From: DATEUP01 sp041485285
GTDB lineage: Archaea > Thermoplasmatota > DTKX01 > DATEUP01
Reading direction: 5' to 3'
Assembly: GCA_041485285.1 (NCBI GenBank)
Contig: JBGPJF010000001.1
Location: 62,001-126,000, forward strand
DNA length: 64,000 bases
Shown: piece after piece, positions 1 through 8,047 of the stretch
Layout: every line of letters begins with the position of its first letter
Position numbering within the stretch: position 1 is the stretch's first letter
Notes under the pieces: generated by a model
The model's input: the letters and a program-made list of their open reading frames with translations, nothing else
Told to the model about the DNA's origin: nothing
The model's database searches: none
Made by a program: the position numbers and the translations under genes

Positions 1-241
1 CTTTCAACTTGACGTAGTAGCACACGGCCTCGAGCCCGAGGAGGCGGAAGTTCGGGAATATCTCGTAGCCCGCGAGGACGCCCTCCGCGGTCATCTTCGC
101 GATGCGGTCGCGCACCGCTTCCGGCGACATCTTCAGTTTGCGGGCGATCGTCGCCGGCCTGAGGGTCGCGGCGGGGCGCGGGTACTTCCCGTAGGGCTGG
201 AGGCCCATCGTCCGGAGGATCCGGATGTCGGTCGCGTCCAC
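1..241 (-). CDS. Lrp/AsnC-type HTH regulator, N-terminal part, cut by the window edge
   Basis: Reading leftward from a GTG at 241, the frame stays open to the window edge (80 codons). It begins VDATDIRILRTMG and contains a helix-turn-helix with the pattern TIARKLKMSPEAVRDRIAKM, followed by EGVLAGYEIFPN. This is the usual N-terminal DNA-binding domain of Lrp/AsnC-family regulators, where a second-helix recognition motif is followed by a short wing. The effector-binding half lies outside the window. It starts about 50 bp after the stop of the upstream methyltransferase on the same strand, so the two could be co-transcribed. The frame is open further upstream without a better start codon, so GTG is the likely but not certain start. 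Confidence 0.75.
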   Translation of the reverse strand, partial: MDATDIRILRTMGLQPYGKYPRPAATLRPATIARKLKMSPEAVRDRIAKMTAEGVLAGYEIFPNFRLLGLEAVCYYVKLK

Positions 242-293
242 GGAGCCGGAGGAGGGCCGGGGCGCAAGATAGCCCTTGCGCGAAGCGGCGGCC

Positions 294-1391
294 CTACGCG
301 CTCACCTCGTAGAGGACGTTGATCGGGTTCTGGATGTCGACCTTGCGCACTCCTGCAAATCCAGCTCGCTTTGCGTACTCGTGGACGCGGTTCTCGAAGA
401 GGCCCGCGGTGCCGAGACCCTCGCCGCCGCGCCCGATGGCGATCGACATGCAGAAAAACGTTGAGACGCCGTAGAAAATGGGGCCCATGGGAGCCGCGTT
501 GTCCTCGAGACGGTTGGCGCCGTTGATCTCGAGGAGCATGAACACACCCCCCGGGTTCAGCGCCTTCCGCACGTTGGTGAACACCGCGTAGGGGTCGGCG
601 GTGTCGTGGACCATGTCGAAGGCGGTGATTGCGTCGAATCCCTTCGGAATCCCCTTCGTGAGGTCGCGCTGCTCGAAGGTGACGCGGTCCGCCACCTTTT
701 CCTTGGCCGCGAGCGCCCGGGCCCGCGACACGCTCCCTTCGTCAATGTCGAAGCCGACGAAGGTGGACTTGGGGTACGCCTGCGCCAGGCGCACGAGCGC
801 CTTGCCGCTGCCCGCGCCGATGTCGGCAACACGCGCGCCCGCCTTCAGCTTCGCCTCGAGGGCAGGCAGCAGGGGGACCCACTGCTGCACGAGCAGGTTC
901 TCGTGCCACTGGTCGGTCTGGCGCAGCTCCGCGCGCCAGATCTCCTCGCCGTAGTGCGAATGGGAGACGCCCTTCCCGTCCTTGAACGCCTTGGCAACCG
1001 GCTCGTAGATGGCCATCAGCCCGCCCATCATCTGGAAGAAGCCCCCGAAGAAGAACGGGCCACCCTCTTCGGCAAGGACTGGTGCCGTGGACGGCAGGAG
1101 GCCGAAGCGCCCGCCCTTGGGGTCGTAGGAGAGGTAGCCGGCCGTCGAGAGGCACGCGCCCCACTCCTGCGCGTAGCGCTCAGCGACGCCGGTGCACTCC
1201 GCGATCTCCTTGGCCGTGTGGGGGCCGTGCTGCGCCAGGTCCTTGAAGAGGCCGTAGCGGTCGCCGAGCGCGCAGCACATGATCGTGAAGGTCGCGGCGC
1301 TGTCGCCGATCACGCGGCCCACGAAGGCCTCAGTCGCGGCAGTGTCGGTCGGTTGCGGTGCGGGTGCTACGGTGTGCGATTGGGATTCCAT
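294..1391 (-). CDS. SAM-dependent methyltransferase with N-terminal winged-helix dimerisation domain
   Basis: This is a 365-residue class I methyltransferase. Residues about 25-110 form an O-methyltransferase-like winged-helix domain (pattern LFKDLAQHGPHTAKEIAE). The Rossmann core follows with motif I VADIGAGSGKALVRLAQ, the acidic FDID at the end of strand 2, and DAITAFDMVHD at motif IV. The build resembles small-molecule methyltransferases of the Rv2258c type; the substrate cannot be told. The ATG at 1391 (MESQSHT) was chosen over an upstream in-frame start at 1517, because the extra 42 residues are low-complexity and overlap the dyad-rich region in front of fic. The next gene on this strand is a Lrp-type regulator. 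Confidence 0.8.
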   Translation of the reverse strand: MESQSHTVAPAPQPTDTAATEAFVGRVIGDSAATFTIMCCALGDRYGLFKDLAQHGPHTAKEIAECTGVAERYAQEWGACLSTAGYLSYDPKGGRFGLLPSTAPVLAEEGGPFFFGGFFQMMGGLMAIYEPVAKAFKDGKGVSHSHYGEEIWRAELRQTDQWHENLLVQQWVPLLPALEAKLKAGARVADIGAGSGKALVRLAQAYPKSTFVGFDIDEGSVSRARALAAKEKVADRVTFEQRDLTKGIPKGFDAITAFDMVHDTADPYAVFTNVRKALNPGGVFMLLEINGANRLEDNAAPMGPIFYGVSTFFCMSIAIGRGGEGLGTAGLFENRVHEYAKRAGFAGVRKVDIQNPINVLYEVSA

Positions 1392-1550
1392 CGAGTTCGC
1401 CCTGCGAAGACCATGCCGAGGAAGGCAAAAGGCCTGTCGGCCTGCCCCCTCCATCGCGGTGACAAAAACAGGCCCCCGTTGTCCGACGTGATGGGCCCCC
1501 ACCGCTGAGACGGACAAGGTTGCCCCGCGCCGGCCCCCCGCCGCGCTTCG

Positions 1551-1653
1551 GTTACCCCCCCGTAACCCTTATTAGGGTTCCAGGAATTAGGATGACTTAG
1601 TCGATTAATTCGGATTAAGAAAGCGAAACGAAGCTCTTAGTCCGAGGACTCGG
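1551..1653. promoter_or_regulatory. Four short palindromes in the fic upstream region
   Basis: Four dyads lie in about 100 bp before the fic ATG (1657): GTTAC-6-GTAAC (1551-1566), AACCCT-TATT-AGGGTT (1564-1579), GACT-T-AGTC (1594-1602) and CCGAG-GA-CTCGG (1642-1653). A TATA-like GATTAAGAA sits at about 1613-1621, so the last dyad would cover the transcription start. The arrangement suggests an operator region for fic; no regulator is identified. Confidence 0.4.
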
Positions 1654-1656
1654 AAC

Positions 1657-2817
1657 ATGACCGCCCGAACCTCACCCCGCCTCGGGGCTTACCGGAAGAC
1701 CCCCGCCGGCTACCCGGCGTTCCATATCGAGACCGGTCCCCTGGCAATGCCGGTCAAGGTCGGGGACCGCCTCCTTGGCGAACTTGACCGGGCCACGCTC
1801 GCGGTCGGCAAGCTCGTCGGAACGGCATCCGTGCTCCCAAGCCCCGAGAACTTCATTTCAATGTACATGCGACTTGAGGCAGTAATCTCATCGCGCATCG
1901 AGGGGACGCGTGCTTCCCTCGTGGACTTGTTGAGGTTCGAGCAAGAACCGGAGGAGACCGAACGGTTGGACGACCTCACGCAAGTGTCGAACCACCTCAA
2001 GCTCCTCCAGATTCTCGATACCCGCAAGCGAAGCGCCCCACTTACCCTCGGCGAGCTCGAAGCGGCCCACCGCACGCTCCTCAAGGGAACGGTCGGTGTC
2101 CATTCGCTGGGCAAGATCCGCACCGTCCAGAATTGGATCGGACCGCCAGGGCCCATTTCGATGGCGGATTTCATCCCTCCTCCCCCTGGAGAGGTGAAAG
2201 AGGCCCTCCGCGACCTGGTGGCTTTCATCAATCACAACTCACGGCTCCCGCCGATTATCCGCGCCGCCGTTGCCCACGTCTATTTCGAAACGATCCACCC
2301 ATTCGCGGATGGCAACGGGAGGATCGGCAGGTACCTCATTCACTTCATGCTCTGGAAATGCGGCGTGGTGGACCGCCCCATCCTGTATTTCTCTCATTAC
2401 ATTCGCCGATTCCAGGGCGAGTATTACGAACGGCTGAACGGCGCCCGCGACCCGGAGGGACTCGAGGAATTCTGTATCTTTCTCACGACCGGGATTGGCG
2501 ACGTCGCCGAGGAGGCGCTCGGGCGATCCAGGGAGGTCGTCGCCGTCTGTCGCGATTACGAACGGGTCGTACGGGGAACCATGGGACGGCGTACGGTTCC
2601 GGCGCTCCGCGTATTGGAAGAATTGTACCGCCAACCGATCGCCGAAGTGCCCGAGATAGCGAGGTGGAGCGGGCTCGGCCGCAGCTCGACGAACCTCCTG
2701 GTCGACGCGTTGCTCGACGCCAAGATCCTCGTGGAGCGGACAGGTCAAGCCAGGAACCGGGTTTTTGGCCTCAAGAAGTATCTCGACCTGTTCACGGCTG
2801 TTGATGAGGAGGCGTAA
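1657..2817 (+). CDS. fic: Fic family protein (AMPylase-like) with C-terminal winged helix
   Basis: This 386-residue protein has the Fic catalytic loop HPFADGNGRIGR at residues 214-225, with catalytic His214 and the DGNGR phosphate-binding segment intact. An N-terminal inhibitory helix motif SSRIEG (residues 78-83, the S-xxx-E-G pattern) marks it as an N-terminally self-inhibited Fic enzyme, so no separate antitoxin is needed. The C-terminal third (after about residue 300) contains a winged-helix segment (EVPEIARWSGLGRSSTNLLV). Family members transfer AMP or other nucleotides to hydroxyl side chains of target proteins; the target here is unknown. The upstream region holds four dyads and a TATA-like box. 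It stands alone, with divergent and convergent neighbours of unrelated function. Confidence 0.92.
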   Translation: MTARTSPRLGAYRKTPAGYPAFHIETGPLAMPVKVGDRLLGELDRATLAVGKLVGTASVLPSPENFISMYMRLEAVISSRIEGTRASLVDLLRFEQEPEETERLDDLTQVSNHLKLLQILDTRKRSAPLTLGELEAAHRTLLKGTVGVHSLGKIRTVQNWIGPPGPISMADFIPPPPGEVKEALRDLVAFINHNSRLPPIIRAAVAHVYFETIHPFADGNGRIGRYLIHFMLWKCGVVDRPILYFSHYIRRFQGEYYERLNGARDPEGLEEFCIFLTTGIGDVAEEALGRSREVVAVCRDYERVVRGTMGRRTVPALRVLEELYRQPIAEVPEIARWSGLGRSSTNLLVDALLDAKILVERTGQARNRVFGLKKYLDLFTAVDEEA

Positions 2818-2875
2818 TCGTTCCAAGCGTGTTTGCGGGCCAGCGACAGAAAGGCTGGGCCCGCCCCGCCAACCG

Positions 2876-2883
2876 TTATATAT
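2876..2883 (+). promoter_or_regulatory. TATA box for the small membrane protein at 2911
   Basis: TTATATAT is centred about 31 nt before the ATG at 2911, so the transcript would be leaderless or nearly so. Confidence 0.6.
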
Positions 2884-2910
2884 CGCGCCCCAAATCGGCG
2901 CCCCAGCGCC

Positions 2911-3132
2911 ATGGCCGACGACCTGCTCACCCCAAAGCACCTCAAGTGGATCTTCGCCCTCGTCCTCATGGCGGGCGTCACCTTCTACTTCATGTGGGGG
3001 TTCGCGTTCCACGCGTTCTTCGACTTCGCGAATTACACCATCACCGTGATCCTCGTGTTCACGGGGCTCATCGGGACGTTCCTCTACCGCGAGCTCGAGC
3101 GGGAGCAGGCGAAGGCCAAAGCCTCCGAATGA
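2911..3132 (+). CDS. Small membrane protein, two predicted transmembrane helices
   Basis: This is a 73-residue protein starting MADDLLTPKHLKW. Two hydrophobic stretches (about residues 11-31 and 38-57) are followed by a charged tail RELEREQAKAKASE. The ATG at 2911 was preferred over an upstream in-frame ATG at 2833 because a strong TATA box lies between them, at the spacing for a leaderless message. No family is recognised. It converges on proS, whose stop lies 13 bp away, and follows fic by about 90 bp with its own promoter. The function is unknown; the charged tail could be cytoplasmic. Confidence 0.7.
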   Translation: MADDLLTPKHLKWIFALVLMAGVTFYFMWGFAFHAFFDFANYTITVILVFTGLIGTFLYRELEREQAKAKASE

Positions 3133-3144
3133 GGCGGCCCCGCT

Positions 3145-4563
3145 TCAGTACGTCTTTGCCACCAGCGTAGGCTTTCCCGCCGGCTTGCCGCAGACGAGGC
3201 ACTTCTCCGGCGCGCGCACACCGACCGGCAGCGCGCCCCCCTCAAGCGTGCCGAGCACGTGGGCGTCGGACTCCTGCTCGATCTTCTTCCCGCAGACTTC
3301 CTGGCCGCACCAGCCCACGACCGACACCCCGCCGTGCGCGCGCAGCTCTTCCCACGAGTGCGCGCCGATCACGGCGTCTTCGATGATGCGCTTGGCCTTC
3401 TCGAGCATCCGCTCGCGGAGGAACTCGAACTCTTCGCGCACGGCCTCCTTGAGGCGCTCGCGCTTGTACGTGTTCTTGCCGCCGGTGTCGCGGGGGACGA
3501 TGACGACGGTGCCATCCTTGAGGTCGCGCGGCCCGACCTCGACGCGCAGCGGCACGCCGCGCAGCTCGTGCTCGAAGTACTTCGCGCCCGGGCGGAGGTC
3601 GCGGATGTCGGCCTCCGCGCGCAGGCCCTCGGCCTTGAGTTCCGCAGCGATGGCCTTGGCCGCCGCGAGGGGCTCGTCGCGCGAGTCCTTCGTCTGGATC
3701 GGGATTACGACGACCTGAACAGGCGCGATGGCCGGCGGCATCACGAGCCCCTTGTTGTCCCCGTGAATGGCGACGACGGCGCCGATCAGGCGCTCGCTCA
3801 TCCCGTAGGTCGTCTGGTGGACGTACTTGCGCGACCCGTCGGCGTCTTCGTAGGTGATGCCGTACGGCCGCGAGAAGTTCTCCTTGTAGTGGTGGATCGT
3901 CGCGACCTGGAGCGTCTTGCCCGTCGGGGTGATCGTGTCGGCCCCGAGCGAGTAAAACGCCCCGGCGAACTTGTCCCACTCCGGCCTGCGGTTGATGAGG
4001 TAGGGCAGCGCGAGTTCGCGGGCGAGCGCCTGCCAGATCTCCATGTCCTCGCGCACCTGGGCCTCGGCGGCCTCGAAGGTCGTCTGCGCCGTGTGGCCCT
4101 CGAAGAAGTGGATCTCGCGGACGCGCATGAACGCGCGCGTCATCTTGGTCTCGTAGCGGAACGTGTTCACGATCTGGAACACCTTGAGCGGAAGGTCCGC
4201 GTGGCTCCTCACCCAGAGCGCGAACATCGGGTACATCGCCGTCTCGGAGGTCGGCCGCAGCAGCAGCTTCACGTCGAGTTCGTTGTCCCCGCCGTGGGTG
4301 ACCCAGTAGACCTCGGCGCCGAAACCCTTGATGTGGTCGGCTTCTTTCTTGAACTCCGTCTCGGGAATGAGCAGCGGGAAGTTGACCTCCTTGTAGCCAC
4401 GCGCCTCGCAGAGGCCGCGGGTGATCATGTCCGTGAGGAACATGGCCTTCCAGCCGTAGGGCGTCCAGACATTCATCCCCTTGATCGGATAGCGCTTGTC
4501 GGTGAGGCCGGCCTTCTCGACGATGTCGTTGTACCAGGCCAGGAAATCCTCTTCCTTCCGCAT
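3145..4563 (-). CDS. proS: Prolyl-tRNA synthetase, archaeal/eukaryal type
   Basis: This 472-residue class II synthetase attaches proline to tRNA-Pro in the cytoplasm. Motif 2 is visible around FQIVNTFRYETK and motif 3 around GMSERLIGAVVAIHGD. The anticodon-binding domain follows (VVIPIQTKDSRDEP onwards), then a C-terminal zinc-binding domain with cysteines in GWCGQEVCGKK and EKCLVCGK, ending in the terminal Tyr typical of this type. The editing domain of bacterial ProS is absent, as expected. The start ATG at 4563 is preceded by a Shine-Dalgarno-like GGAGG at 4574-4578; the upstream 41 codons are arginine- and proline-rich and unlikely to be translated. Confidence 0.95.
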   Translation of the reverse strand: MRKEEDFLAWYNDIVEKAGLTDKRYPIKGMNVWTPYGWKAMFLTDMITRGLCEARGYKEVNFPLLIPETEFKKEADHIKGFGAEVYWVTHGGDNELDVKLLLRPTSETAMYPMFALWVRSHADLPLKVFQIVNTFRYETKMTRAFMRVREIHFFEGHTAQTTFEAAEAQVREDMEIWQALARELALPYLINRRPEWDKFAGAFYSLGADTITPTGKTLQVATIHHYKENFSRPYGITYEDADGSRKYVHQTTYGMSERLIGAVVAIHGDNKGLVMPPAIAPVQVVVIPIQTKDSRDEPLAAAKAIAAELKAEGLRAEADIRDLRPGAKYFEHELRGVPLRVEVGPRDLKDGTVVIVPRDTGGKNTYKRERLKEAVREEFEFLRERMLEKAKRIIEDAVIGAHSWEELRAHGGVSVVGWCGQEVCGKKIEQESDAHVLGTLEGGALPVGVRAPEKCLVCGKPAGKPTLVAKTY

Positions 4564-4703
4564 CGTCAAGTCGCCTCCGCGTCGAGCGCGGGAAGCGGAG
4601 GGCTGACTTAACCGTTTTCGTGGGGGGACGGGCGCCCGAAGGGTGCCCGCGGCGGCTCGGGAACCATTATTTGGCCGGGCTCCCACGTCCGGGCGGGACG
4701 CCC

Positions 4704-4835
4704 ATGTGCACCGTTTGCGTCATGACCTTCGGCTCGTTTGTCGGCGCCGTCGCCCTGGCGAAAGCGGGCGGCCTTGCCGGGGCAAAAGTCGCGCTCGTTG
4801 CCTTTGCCACGACCTACCTGATGCGGCGCCGTTGA
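4704..4835 (+). CDS. Small CxxC membrane peptide (43 aa) upstream of the copper-type ATPase
   Basis: The ORF begins MCTVCVMTFGSFVG and has one hydrophobic segment (about residues 8-39, rich in Ala, Gly and Val), ending YLMRRR. The CxxC at residues 2-5 at the very N-terminus could bind a metal or be redox active, but this is inference. A TATA-like ATTATTT lies about 36 nt upstream (near 4668). It ends 76 bp before the P-type ATPase on the same strand and might take part in metal handling. No known family is recognised. It could be a chance ORF, although the positive-inside tail and composition look like a genuine membrane peptide. Confidence 0.45.
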   Translation: MCTVCVMTFGSFVGAVALAKAGGLAGAKVALVAFATTYLMRRR

Positions 4836-4851
4836 TCGCGCGCGCTCACCT

Positions 4852-4863
4852 TTACATTCGTAA
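4852..4863. promoter_or_regulatory. Dyad TTAC-ATTC-GTAA before the P-type ATPase
   Basis: This 12 bp palindrome (4 bp arms, 4 bp spacer) lies 49 bp before the ATPase start, in the only non-coding stretch between the small CxxC peptide and the ATPase. It is a possible operator for metal-responsive control. It is short enough to arise by chance. Confidence 0.25.
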
Positions 4864-4911
4864 GGAGATCGAACCTCATAGTAGCCCGCGCATAGGGGAA
4901 CTGCAATCCCT

Positions 4912-7263
4912 ATGGCTAGAGACCTGATCTGCGGCATGTACGTCGACGAGGGCAAGACGCCCTTCTGGGCGGAACGCCGCGGCCAGACCTACTACTTCTG
5001 CAGCCAGGGCTGCTCGCAGGCGTTCAAGAAACCCGAAGAGGAGTTCCGCCGCCTCAAATGGACCGCGGCGTTCAGCCTCGTGCTGGGCGCCATCACCGCG
5101 TTCTTCGAATACCTCTACGCGCCGCTTGTCGGCTCCAGCGAGTACAACATGCCCGTCGCGGGCATCCCGATGTACATGCTGCTGTTTGTCCCCGCGACCC
5201 TTGTCCAATTCATTGGCGGGGCGCGGTTCTACAAGGGCACACGGGATGCGATCAAAGCGCGCCAGGCCAACATGGACAGCCTCATCGCCACGGGGACCTC
5301 GGCCGCGTGGGTCTACAGCACCATCGTAACCTTCCTCCCGGGGATCCTGCCCGTGAGCTCGACGGGAGCGCCCGCGGTCTACTTCACCGAATCGGGCCTC
5401 ATCATCGGCTTCATCCTGCTTGGCGGCGTGATGGAGCACCTCGTCAAGGGGCGCGCCTCCGAGGCCGTGTACAAGCTCCTCGACCTCCAGCCGAAGATGG
5501 CGACGGTCGAGAAGGACGGGAAGGAGACCGAGGTCCCGGTCGAGAAGGTGCAGGTAGGTGACCTGATCGTGGTGCGGCCCGGCGAAAGAATTCCGGTCGA
5601 CGGGGAAGTCGCAAGCGGCAGCTCCGCCATTGACGAGTCGCTGGTAACCGGCGAAAGCATGCCCGTCGAGAAGCGGGTCGGCGACTTCGTCGTAGGCGGG
5701 AGCATCAACCGCACGGGCCTGCTCAAGGTGCGCGCGACCAAGGTCGGCGCCGACACCACCCTCGCGCAGATCGTCCGCCTCGTCGAGGAGGCGATCGTGT
5801 CCAATGCCCCGATCCAGCGGATGGCCGACCGCGTGTCGTCGTACTTTGTGCCCGTTGTGGTCGTTGTGGCGGTGAGCGCCTTCCTGCTGTGGTACACGAT
5901 TGGCGCCCTCCCCTTCTCGAGCGCCTTCATCGTCCTCGTGTCGGTGCTGATCGTGGCCTGCCCCTGCGCGCTGGGCATCGCGACCCCGGCTGCTATCATG
6001 ATTGGGGCCGCCAAGGGCGCCGGGGCGGGCATCCTCGTCAAGAGCGGGGAGGTGCTGGAGAAGGCGCGCGCCGTTTCGCTCGTGGTGTTTGACAAGACGG
6101 GCACGCTCACGAGCGGCTCGCCATCGGTGAGCGAGGTCGAGGCCATCGCCCCCTTCGACAAGGGCCAGGTGGCGCGCCTTGCATCCTCGGCCGAACAGGG
6201 CTCGGAGCACCCCGTCGGCGAGGCCGTGGTGCGCGCGGCCCGTGAACTCGGCATCGTGATGGTCGACCCCGTTGGCTTCGAGGCCGTGCCCGGCCAAGGC
6301 ATTCGGGCCAACGTCATGGGCAAACGCATCGAGGTCGGGAACCGTGCGATGATGGCCGCCTCTGGCGTGGATGCATCGGCCCTCGAGCGGCGAGCGAGCC
6401 AACTCGAGACGGCAGGCAAAACCGTCATGCTCGTTGCCGTGGACGGCCAGCCGGCCGGCCTGATTGCGGTCGCCGACACGCTCAAAGAGACCGCGGCCGA
6501 GGCGGTGAAGCTGCTGCGCGACGGCGGCGTCGAGGTCATGCTGCTCACCGGCGACAACCCGCGCACCGCCAAGGCCGTGGCGGCTGCTGTTGGCATCGAA
6601 CGCGTGATGGCCGAGGTCCGCCCCGTCGACAAGGCGCGTGTTGTCGGTGAGCTGAAGAAAGAGGGCAGAGTCGTCGCAATGGTAGGCGACGGCATCAACG
6701 ACGCCCCCGCGCTTGCCGCGGCCGACGTAGGAATCGCGATCGGCAGCGGTACCGACGTCGCCAAGGAGGCCGGCGGCATCGTGCTCCTTCGCGACGACCC
6801 CCGCGATGTCGCGCGGGCCATCGCCCTCTCGCGGCGCACCGTGTCGAAGATCCGCCAGAACCTGTTCTGGGCGTTCGCGTACAACATCGCCCTCATCCCC
6901 GTCGCCGCCGGCGCGCTGCTCCTCGTGGGCGGCCCGCTGTTCAACCCGATCTTCGCAGCCATCGCGATGGCCGCTTCCTCCACCACGGTCACCCTGAATT
7001 CAATGCTGCTCGGGCGCTTCGACCCGCGGAGCGCGACGCTCGCGGGGAAGGCGCCCGGCCGGGCACCCAGGGTTGACACAACGAAAACCGGAGATGACGA
7101 AATGTTCAGGAAACCAAAGATGGAGAAGGACCCTGTGTGTGGAATGATGGTCGACCCAAAGAAGGCGGCCGGCAATGAAAGCCACGAGGGCAAGGACTTC
7201 TACTTCTGCTCGACGGGCTGCGCCGCCACCTTCCGCGCCGACCCGCACAAGTACGCGCACTGA
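4912..7263 (+). CDS. copA: Heavy-metal (copper-type) P1B ATPase with YHS domains at both ends
   Basis: This 783-residue membrane pump probably exports Cu(I) or Ag(I). The membrane metal site CPC (C350-P351-C352) in ACPCALGIATPAA, the phosphorylated Asp394 in DKTGT, the SEHP motif and GDGINDAPAL are all present. Instead of the usual HMA domain, the N-terminus is a YHS domain with Cys7, Cys30 and Cys34. A second YHS domain closes the protein (Cys743, Cys766, Cys770). Between the last helix and this second domain is a linker in which ATG 7102 is preceded by GGAGATGA (7090-7097), so the C-terminal YHS unit might also be made separately (53 aa). YHS domains are known in copper ATPases and may deliver metal to the pump. 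Confidence 0.93.
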   Translation: MARDLICGMYVDEGKTPFWAERRGQTYYFCSQGCSQAFKKPEEEFRRLKWTAAFSLVLGAITAFFEYLYAPLVGSSEYNMPVAGIPMYMLLFVPATLVQFIGGARFYKGTRDAIKARQANMDSLIATGTSAAWVYSTIVTFLPGILPVSSTGAPAVYFTESGLIIGFILLGGVMEHLVKGRASEAVYKLLDLQPKMATVEKDGKETEVPVEKVQVGDLIVVRPGERIPVDGEVASGSSAIDESLVTGESMPVEKRVGDFVVGGSINRTGLLKVRATKVGADTTLAQIVRLVEEAIVSNAPIQRMADRVSSYFVPVVVVVAVSAFLLWYTIGALPFSSAFIVLVSVLIVACPCALGIATPAAIMIGAAKGAGAGILVKSGEVLEKARAVSLVVFDKTGTLTSGSPSVSEVEAIAPFDKGQVARLASSAEQGSEHPVGEAVVRAARELGIVMVDPVGFEAVPGQGIRANVMGKRIEVGNRAMMAASGVDASALERRASQLETAGKTVMLVAVDGQPAGLIAVADTLKETAAEAVKLLRDGGVEVMLLTGDNPRTAKAVAAAVGIERVMAEVRPVDKARVVGELKKEGRVVAMVGDGINDAPALAAADVGIAIGSGTDVAKEAGGIVLLRDDPRDVARAIALSRRTVSKIRQNLFWAFAYNIALIPVAAGALLLVGGPLFNPIFAAIAMAASSTTVTLNSMLLGRFDPRSATLAGKAPGRAPRVDTTKTGDDEMFRKPKMEKDPVCGMMVDPKKAAGNESHEGKDFYFCSTGCAATFRADPHKYAH

Positions 7264-7333
7264 CCGGTCCAGGATGCATGGGGCCGTCCCCTCGACGGAA
7301 AGGGGCCAGGCGAGGCGCGGTTGAGCCCACTCC

Positions 7334-7357
7334 TTATCTATATGTAGACATACATGT
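7334..7357 (+). promoter_or_regulatory. Promoter and overlapping dyads of the first vapBC module
   Basis: A TATA box (TTATCTATA, 7334-7342) is centred 26 nt before the GTG start at 7364, giving a leaderless message. Two overlapping palindromes follow, TATGT-AG-ACATA (7341-7352) and ACAT-AC-ATGT (7348-7357). They lie where a VapB/VapC complex would block transcription, so they are a likely autoregulatory operator. Confidence 0.55.
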
Positions 7358-7363
7358 AGATCC

Positions 7364-7597
7364 GTGACCAAGACTGTGGCGCTCTCCGATCGGGCCTACG
7401 AAGTGCTCGCGCGGCTCAAGAAGCCCGGCCAATCGTTCTCCGAGGTCGTGCAAGAGCTCGCGCACGAGAAGAGGCCGAGCGTTCGCGAGGTGAGCGGCCT
7501 GCTGGCAGACGACTCCGACTATTGGAAGGCGTTCGCAGCGAAGAGGCGCGCCGCCCGCAAGCGCTCCGCACGGCGCGTGCGCTTCGAGGAGGGCTAA
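7364..7597 (+). CDS. vapB: VapB-type antitoxin
   Basis: This 77-residue protein starts TKTVALSDRAYEVLARLKKPG and continues with SFSEVVQELAHEK. This is the pattern of short archaeal antitoxins with a ribbon-helix-helix or related N-terminal DNA-binding part and a basic, toxin-wrapping C-terminus (KRRAARKRSARRVRFEEG). The GTG start is supported by the TATA box 26 nt upstream and by the dyads just before it. Its stop codon overlaps the ATG of the PIN-domain toxin by one base (TAATG), a typical toxin-antitoxin arrangement. It should neutralise the downstream RNase and repress its own promoter. Confidence 0.82.
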   Translation: MTKTVALSDRAYEVLARLKKPGQSFSEVVQELAHEKRPSVREVSGLLADDSDYWKAFAAKRRAARKRSARRVRFEEG

Positions 7598-7989
7598 TGT
7601 TTGTCGTGGACACCGACGTTTGTGTCGACGCGATTCGCGGGCTGCGGGGGGCGGCCGATGAGCTTGCTGCCCTCGAACGCGAGGGCCCCCTGGCGCTCGC
7701 CGCCATCACGGCACACGAACTGTGGGAGGGAGCCTTCGGCTCGGACAATCCCGATCGGGCCGTTGCGGCCGTGGCCAAATTCATGGCTGCGTTCGCGGTC
7801 CTCCCCTACGATGACACCTCGGCACGTTTGGGCGGGCAACTCGCCGCAACGCTCGAGAAAACCGGGCGCCCGATCGGCGACCTCGACACCATGATTGCAG
7901 CGACGGCGGTAGCCCAAGGAGCGACCTTGGTTACCCGTAACGCGCAGCACTTCCGTCGAGTGAAGGACTTGCGCGTGCACGCCCTCTGA
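7597..7989 (+). CDS. vapC: PIN-domain RNase toxin (VapC type)
   Basis: This 130-residue PIN-domain protein carries the acidic active-site set: Asp5 in MFVVDTDV, Glu41 in HELWEG, and Asp95/Asp97 in IGDLD, with a late polar residue in VTRNAQHF. VapC proteins are Mg-dependent endoribonucleases that cut tRNA or rRNA and inhibit growth when freed from VapB. The start overlaps the antitoxin stop by one base. The module lies between the copper-type ATPase and ccmF on the same strand but has its own promoter. The specific RNA target cannot be inferred. Confidence 0.88.
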   Translation: MFVVDTDVCVDAIRGLRGAADELAALEREGPLALAAITAHELWEGAFGSDNPDRAVAAVAKFMAAFAVLPYDDTSARLGGQLAATLEKTGRPIGDLDTMIAATAVAQGATLVTRNAQHFRRVKDLRVHAL

Positions 7990-8017
7990 GGTAGCCCCCC
8001 CGGCCGTCCAATCAACG

Positions 8018-8025
8018 CTTATCAA
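8018..8025 (+). promoter_or_regulatory. TATA box for ccmF
   Basis: CTTATCAA is centred about 27 nt before the GTG start at 8048, again predicting a leaderless message. Confidence 0.5.
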
Positions 8026-8047
8026 CAGGGGCGGGGGTAGCGCCAAC

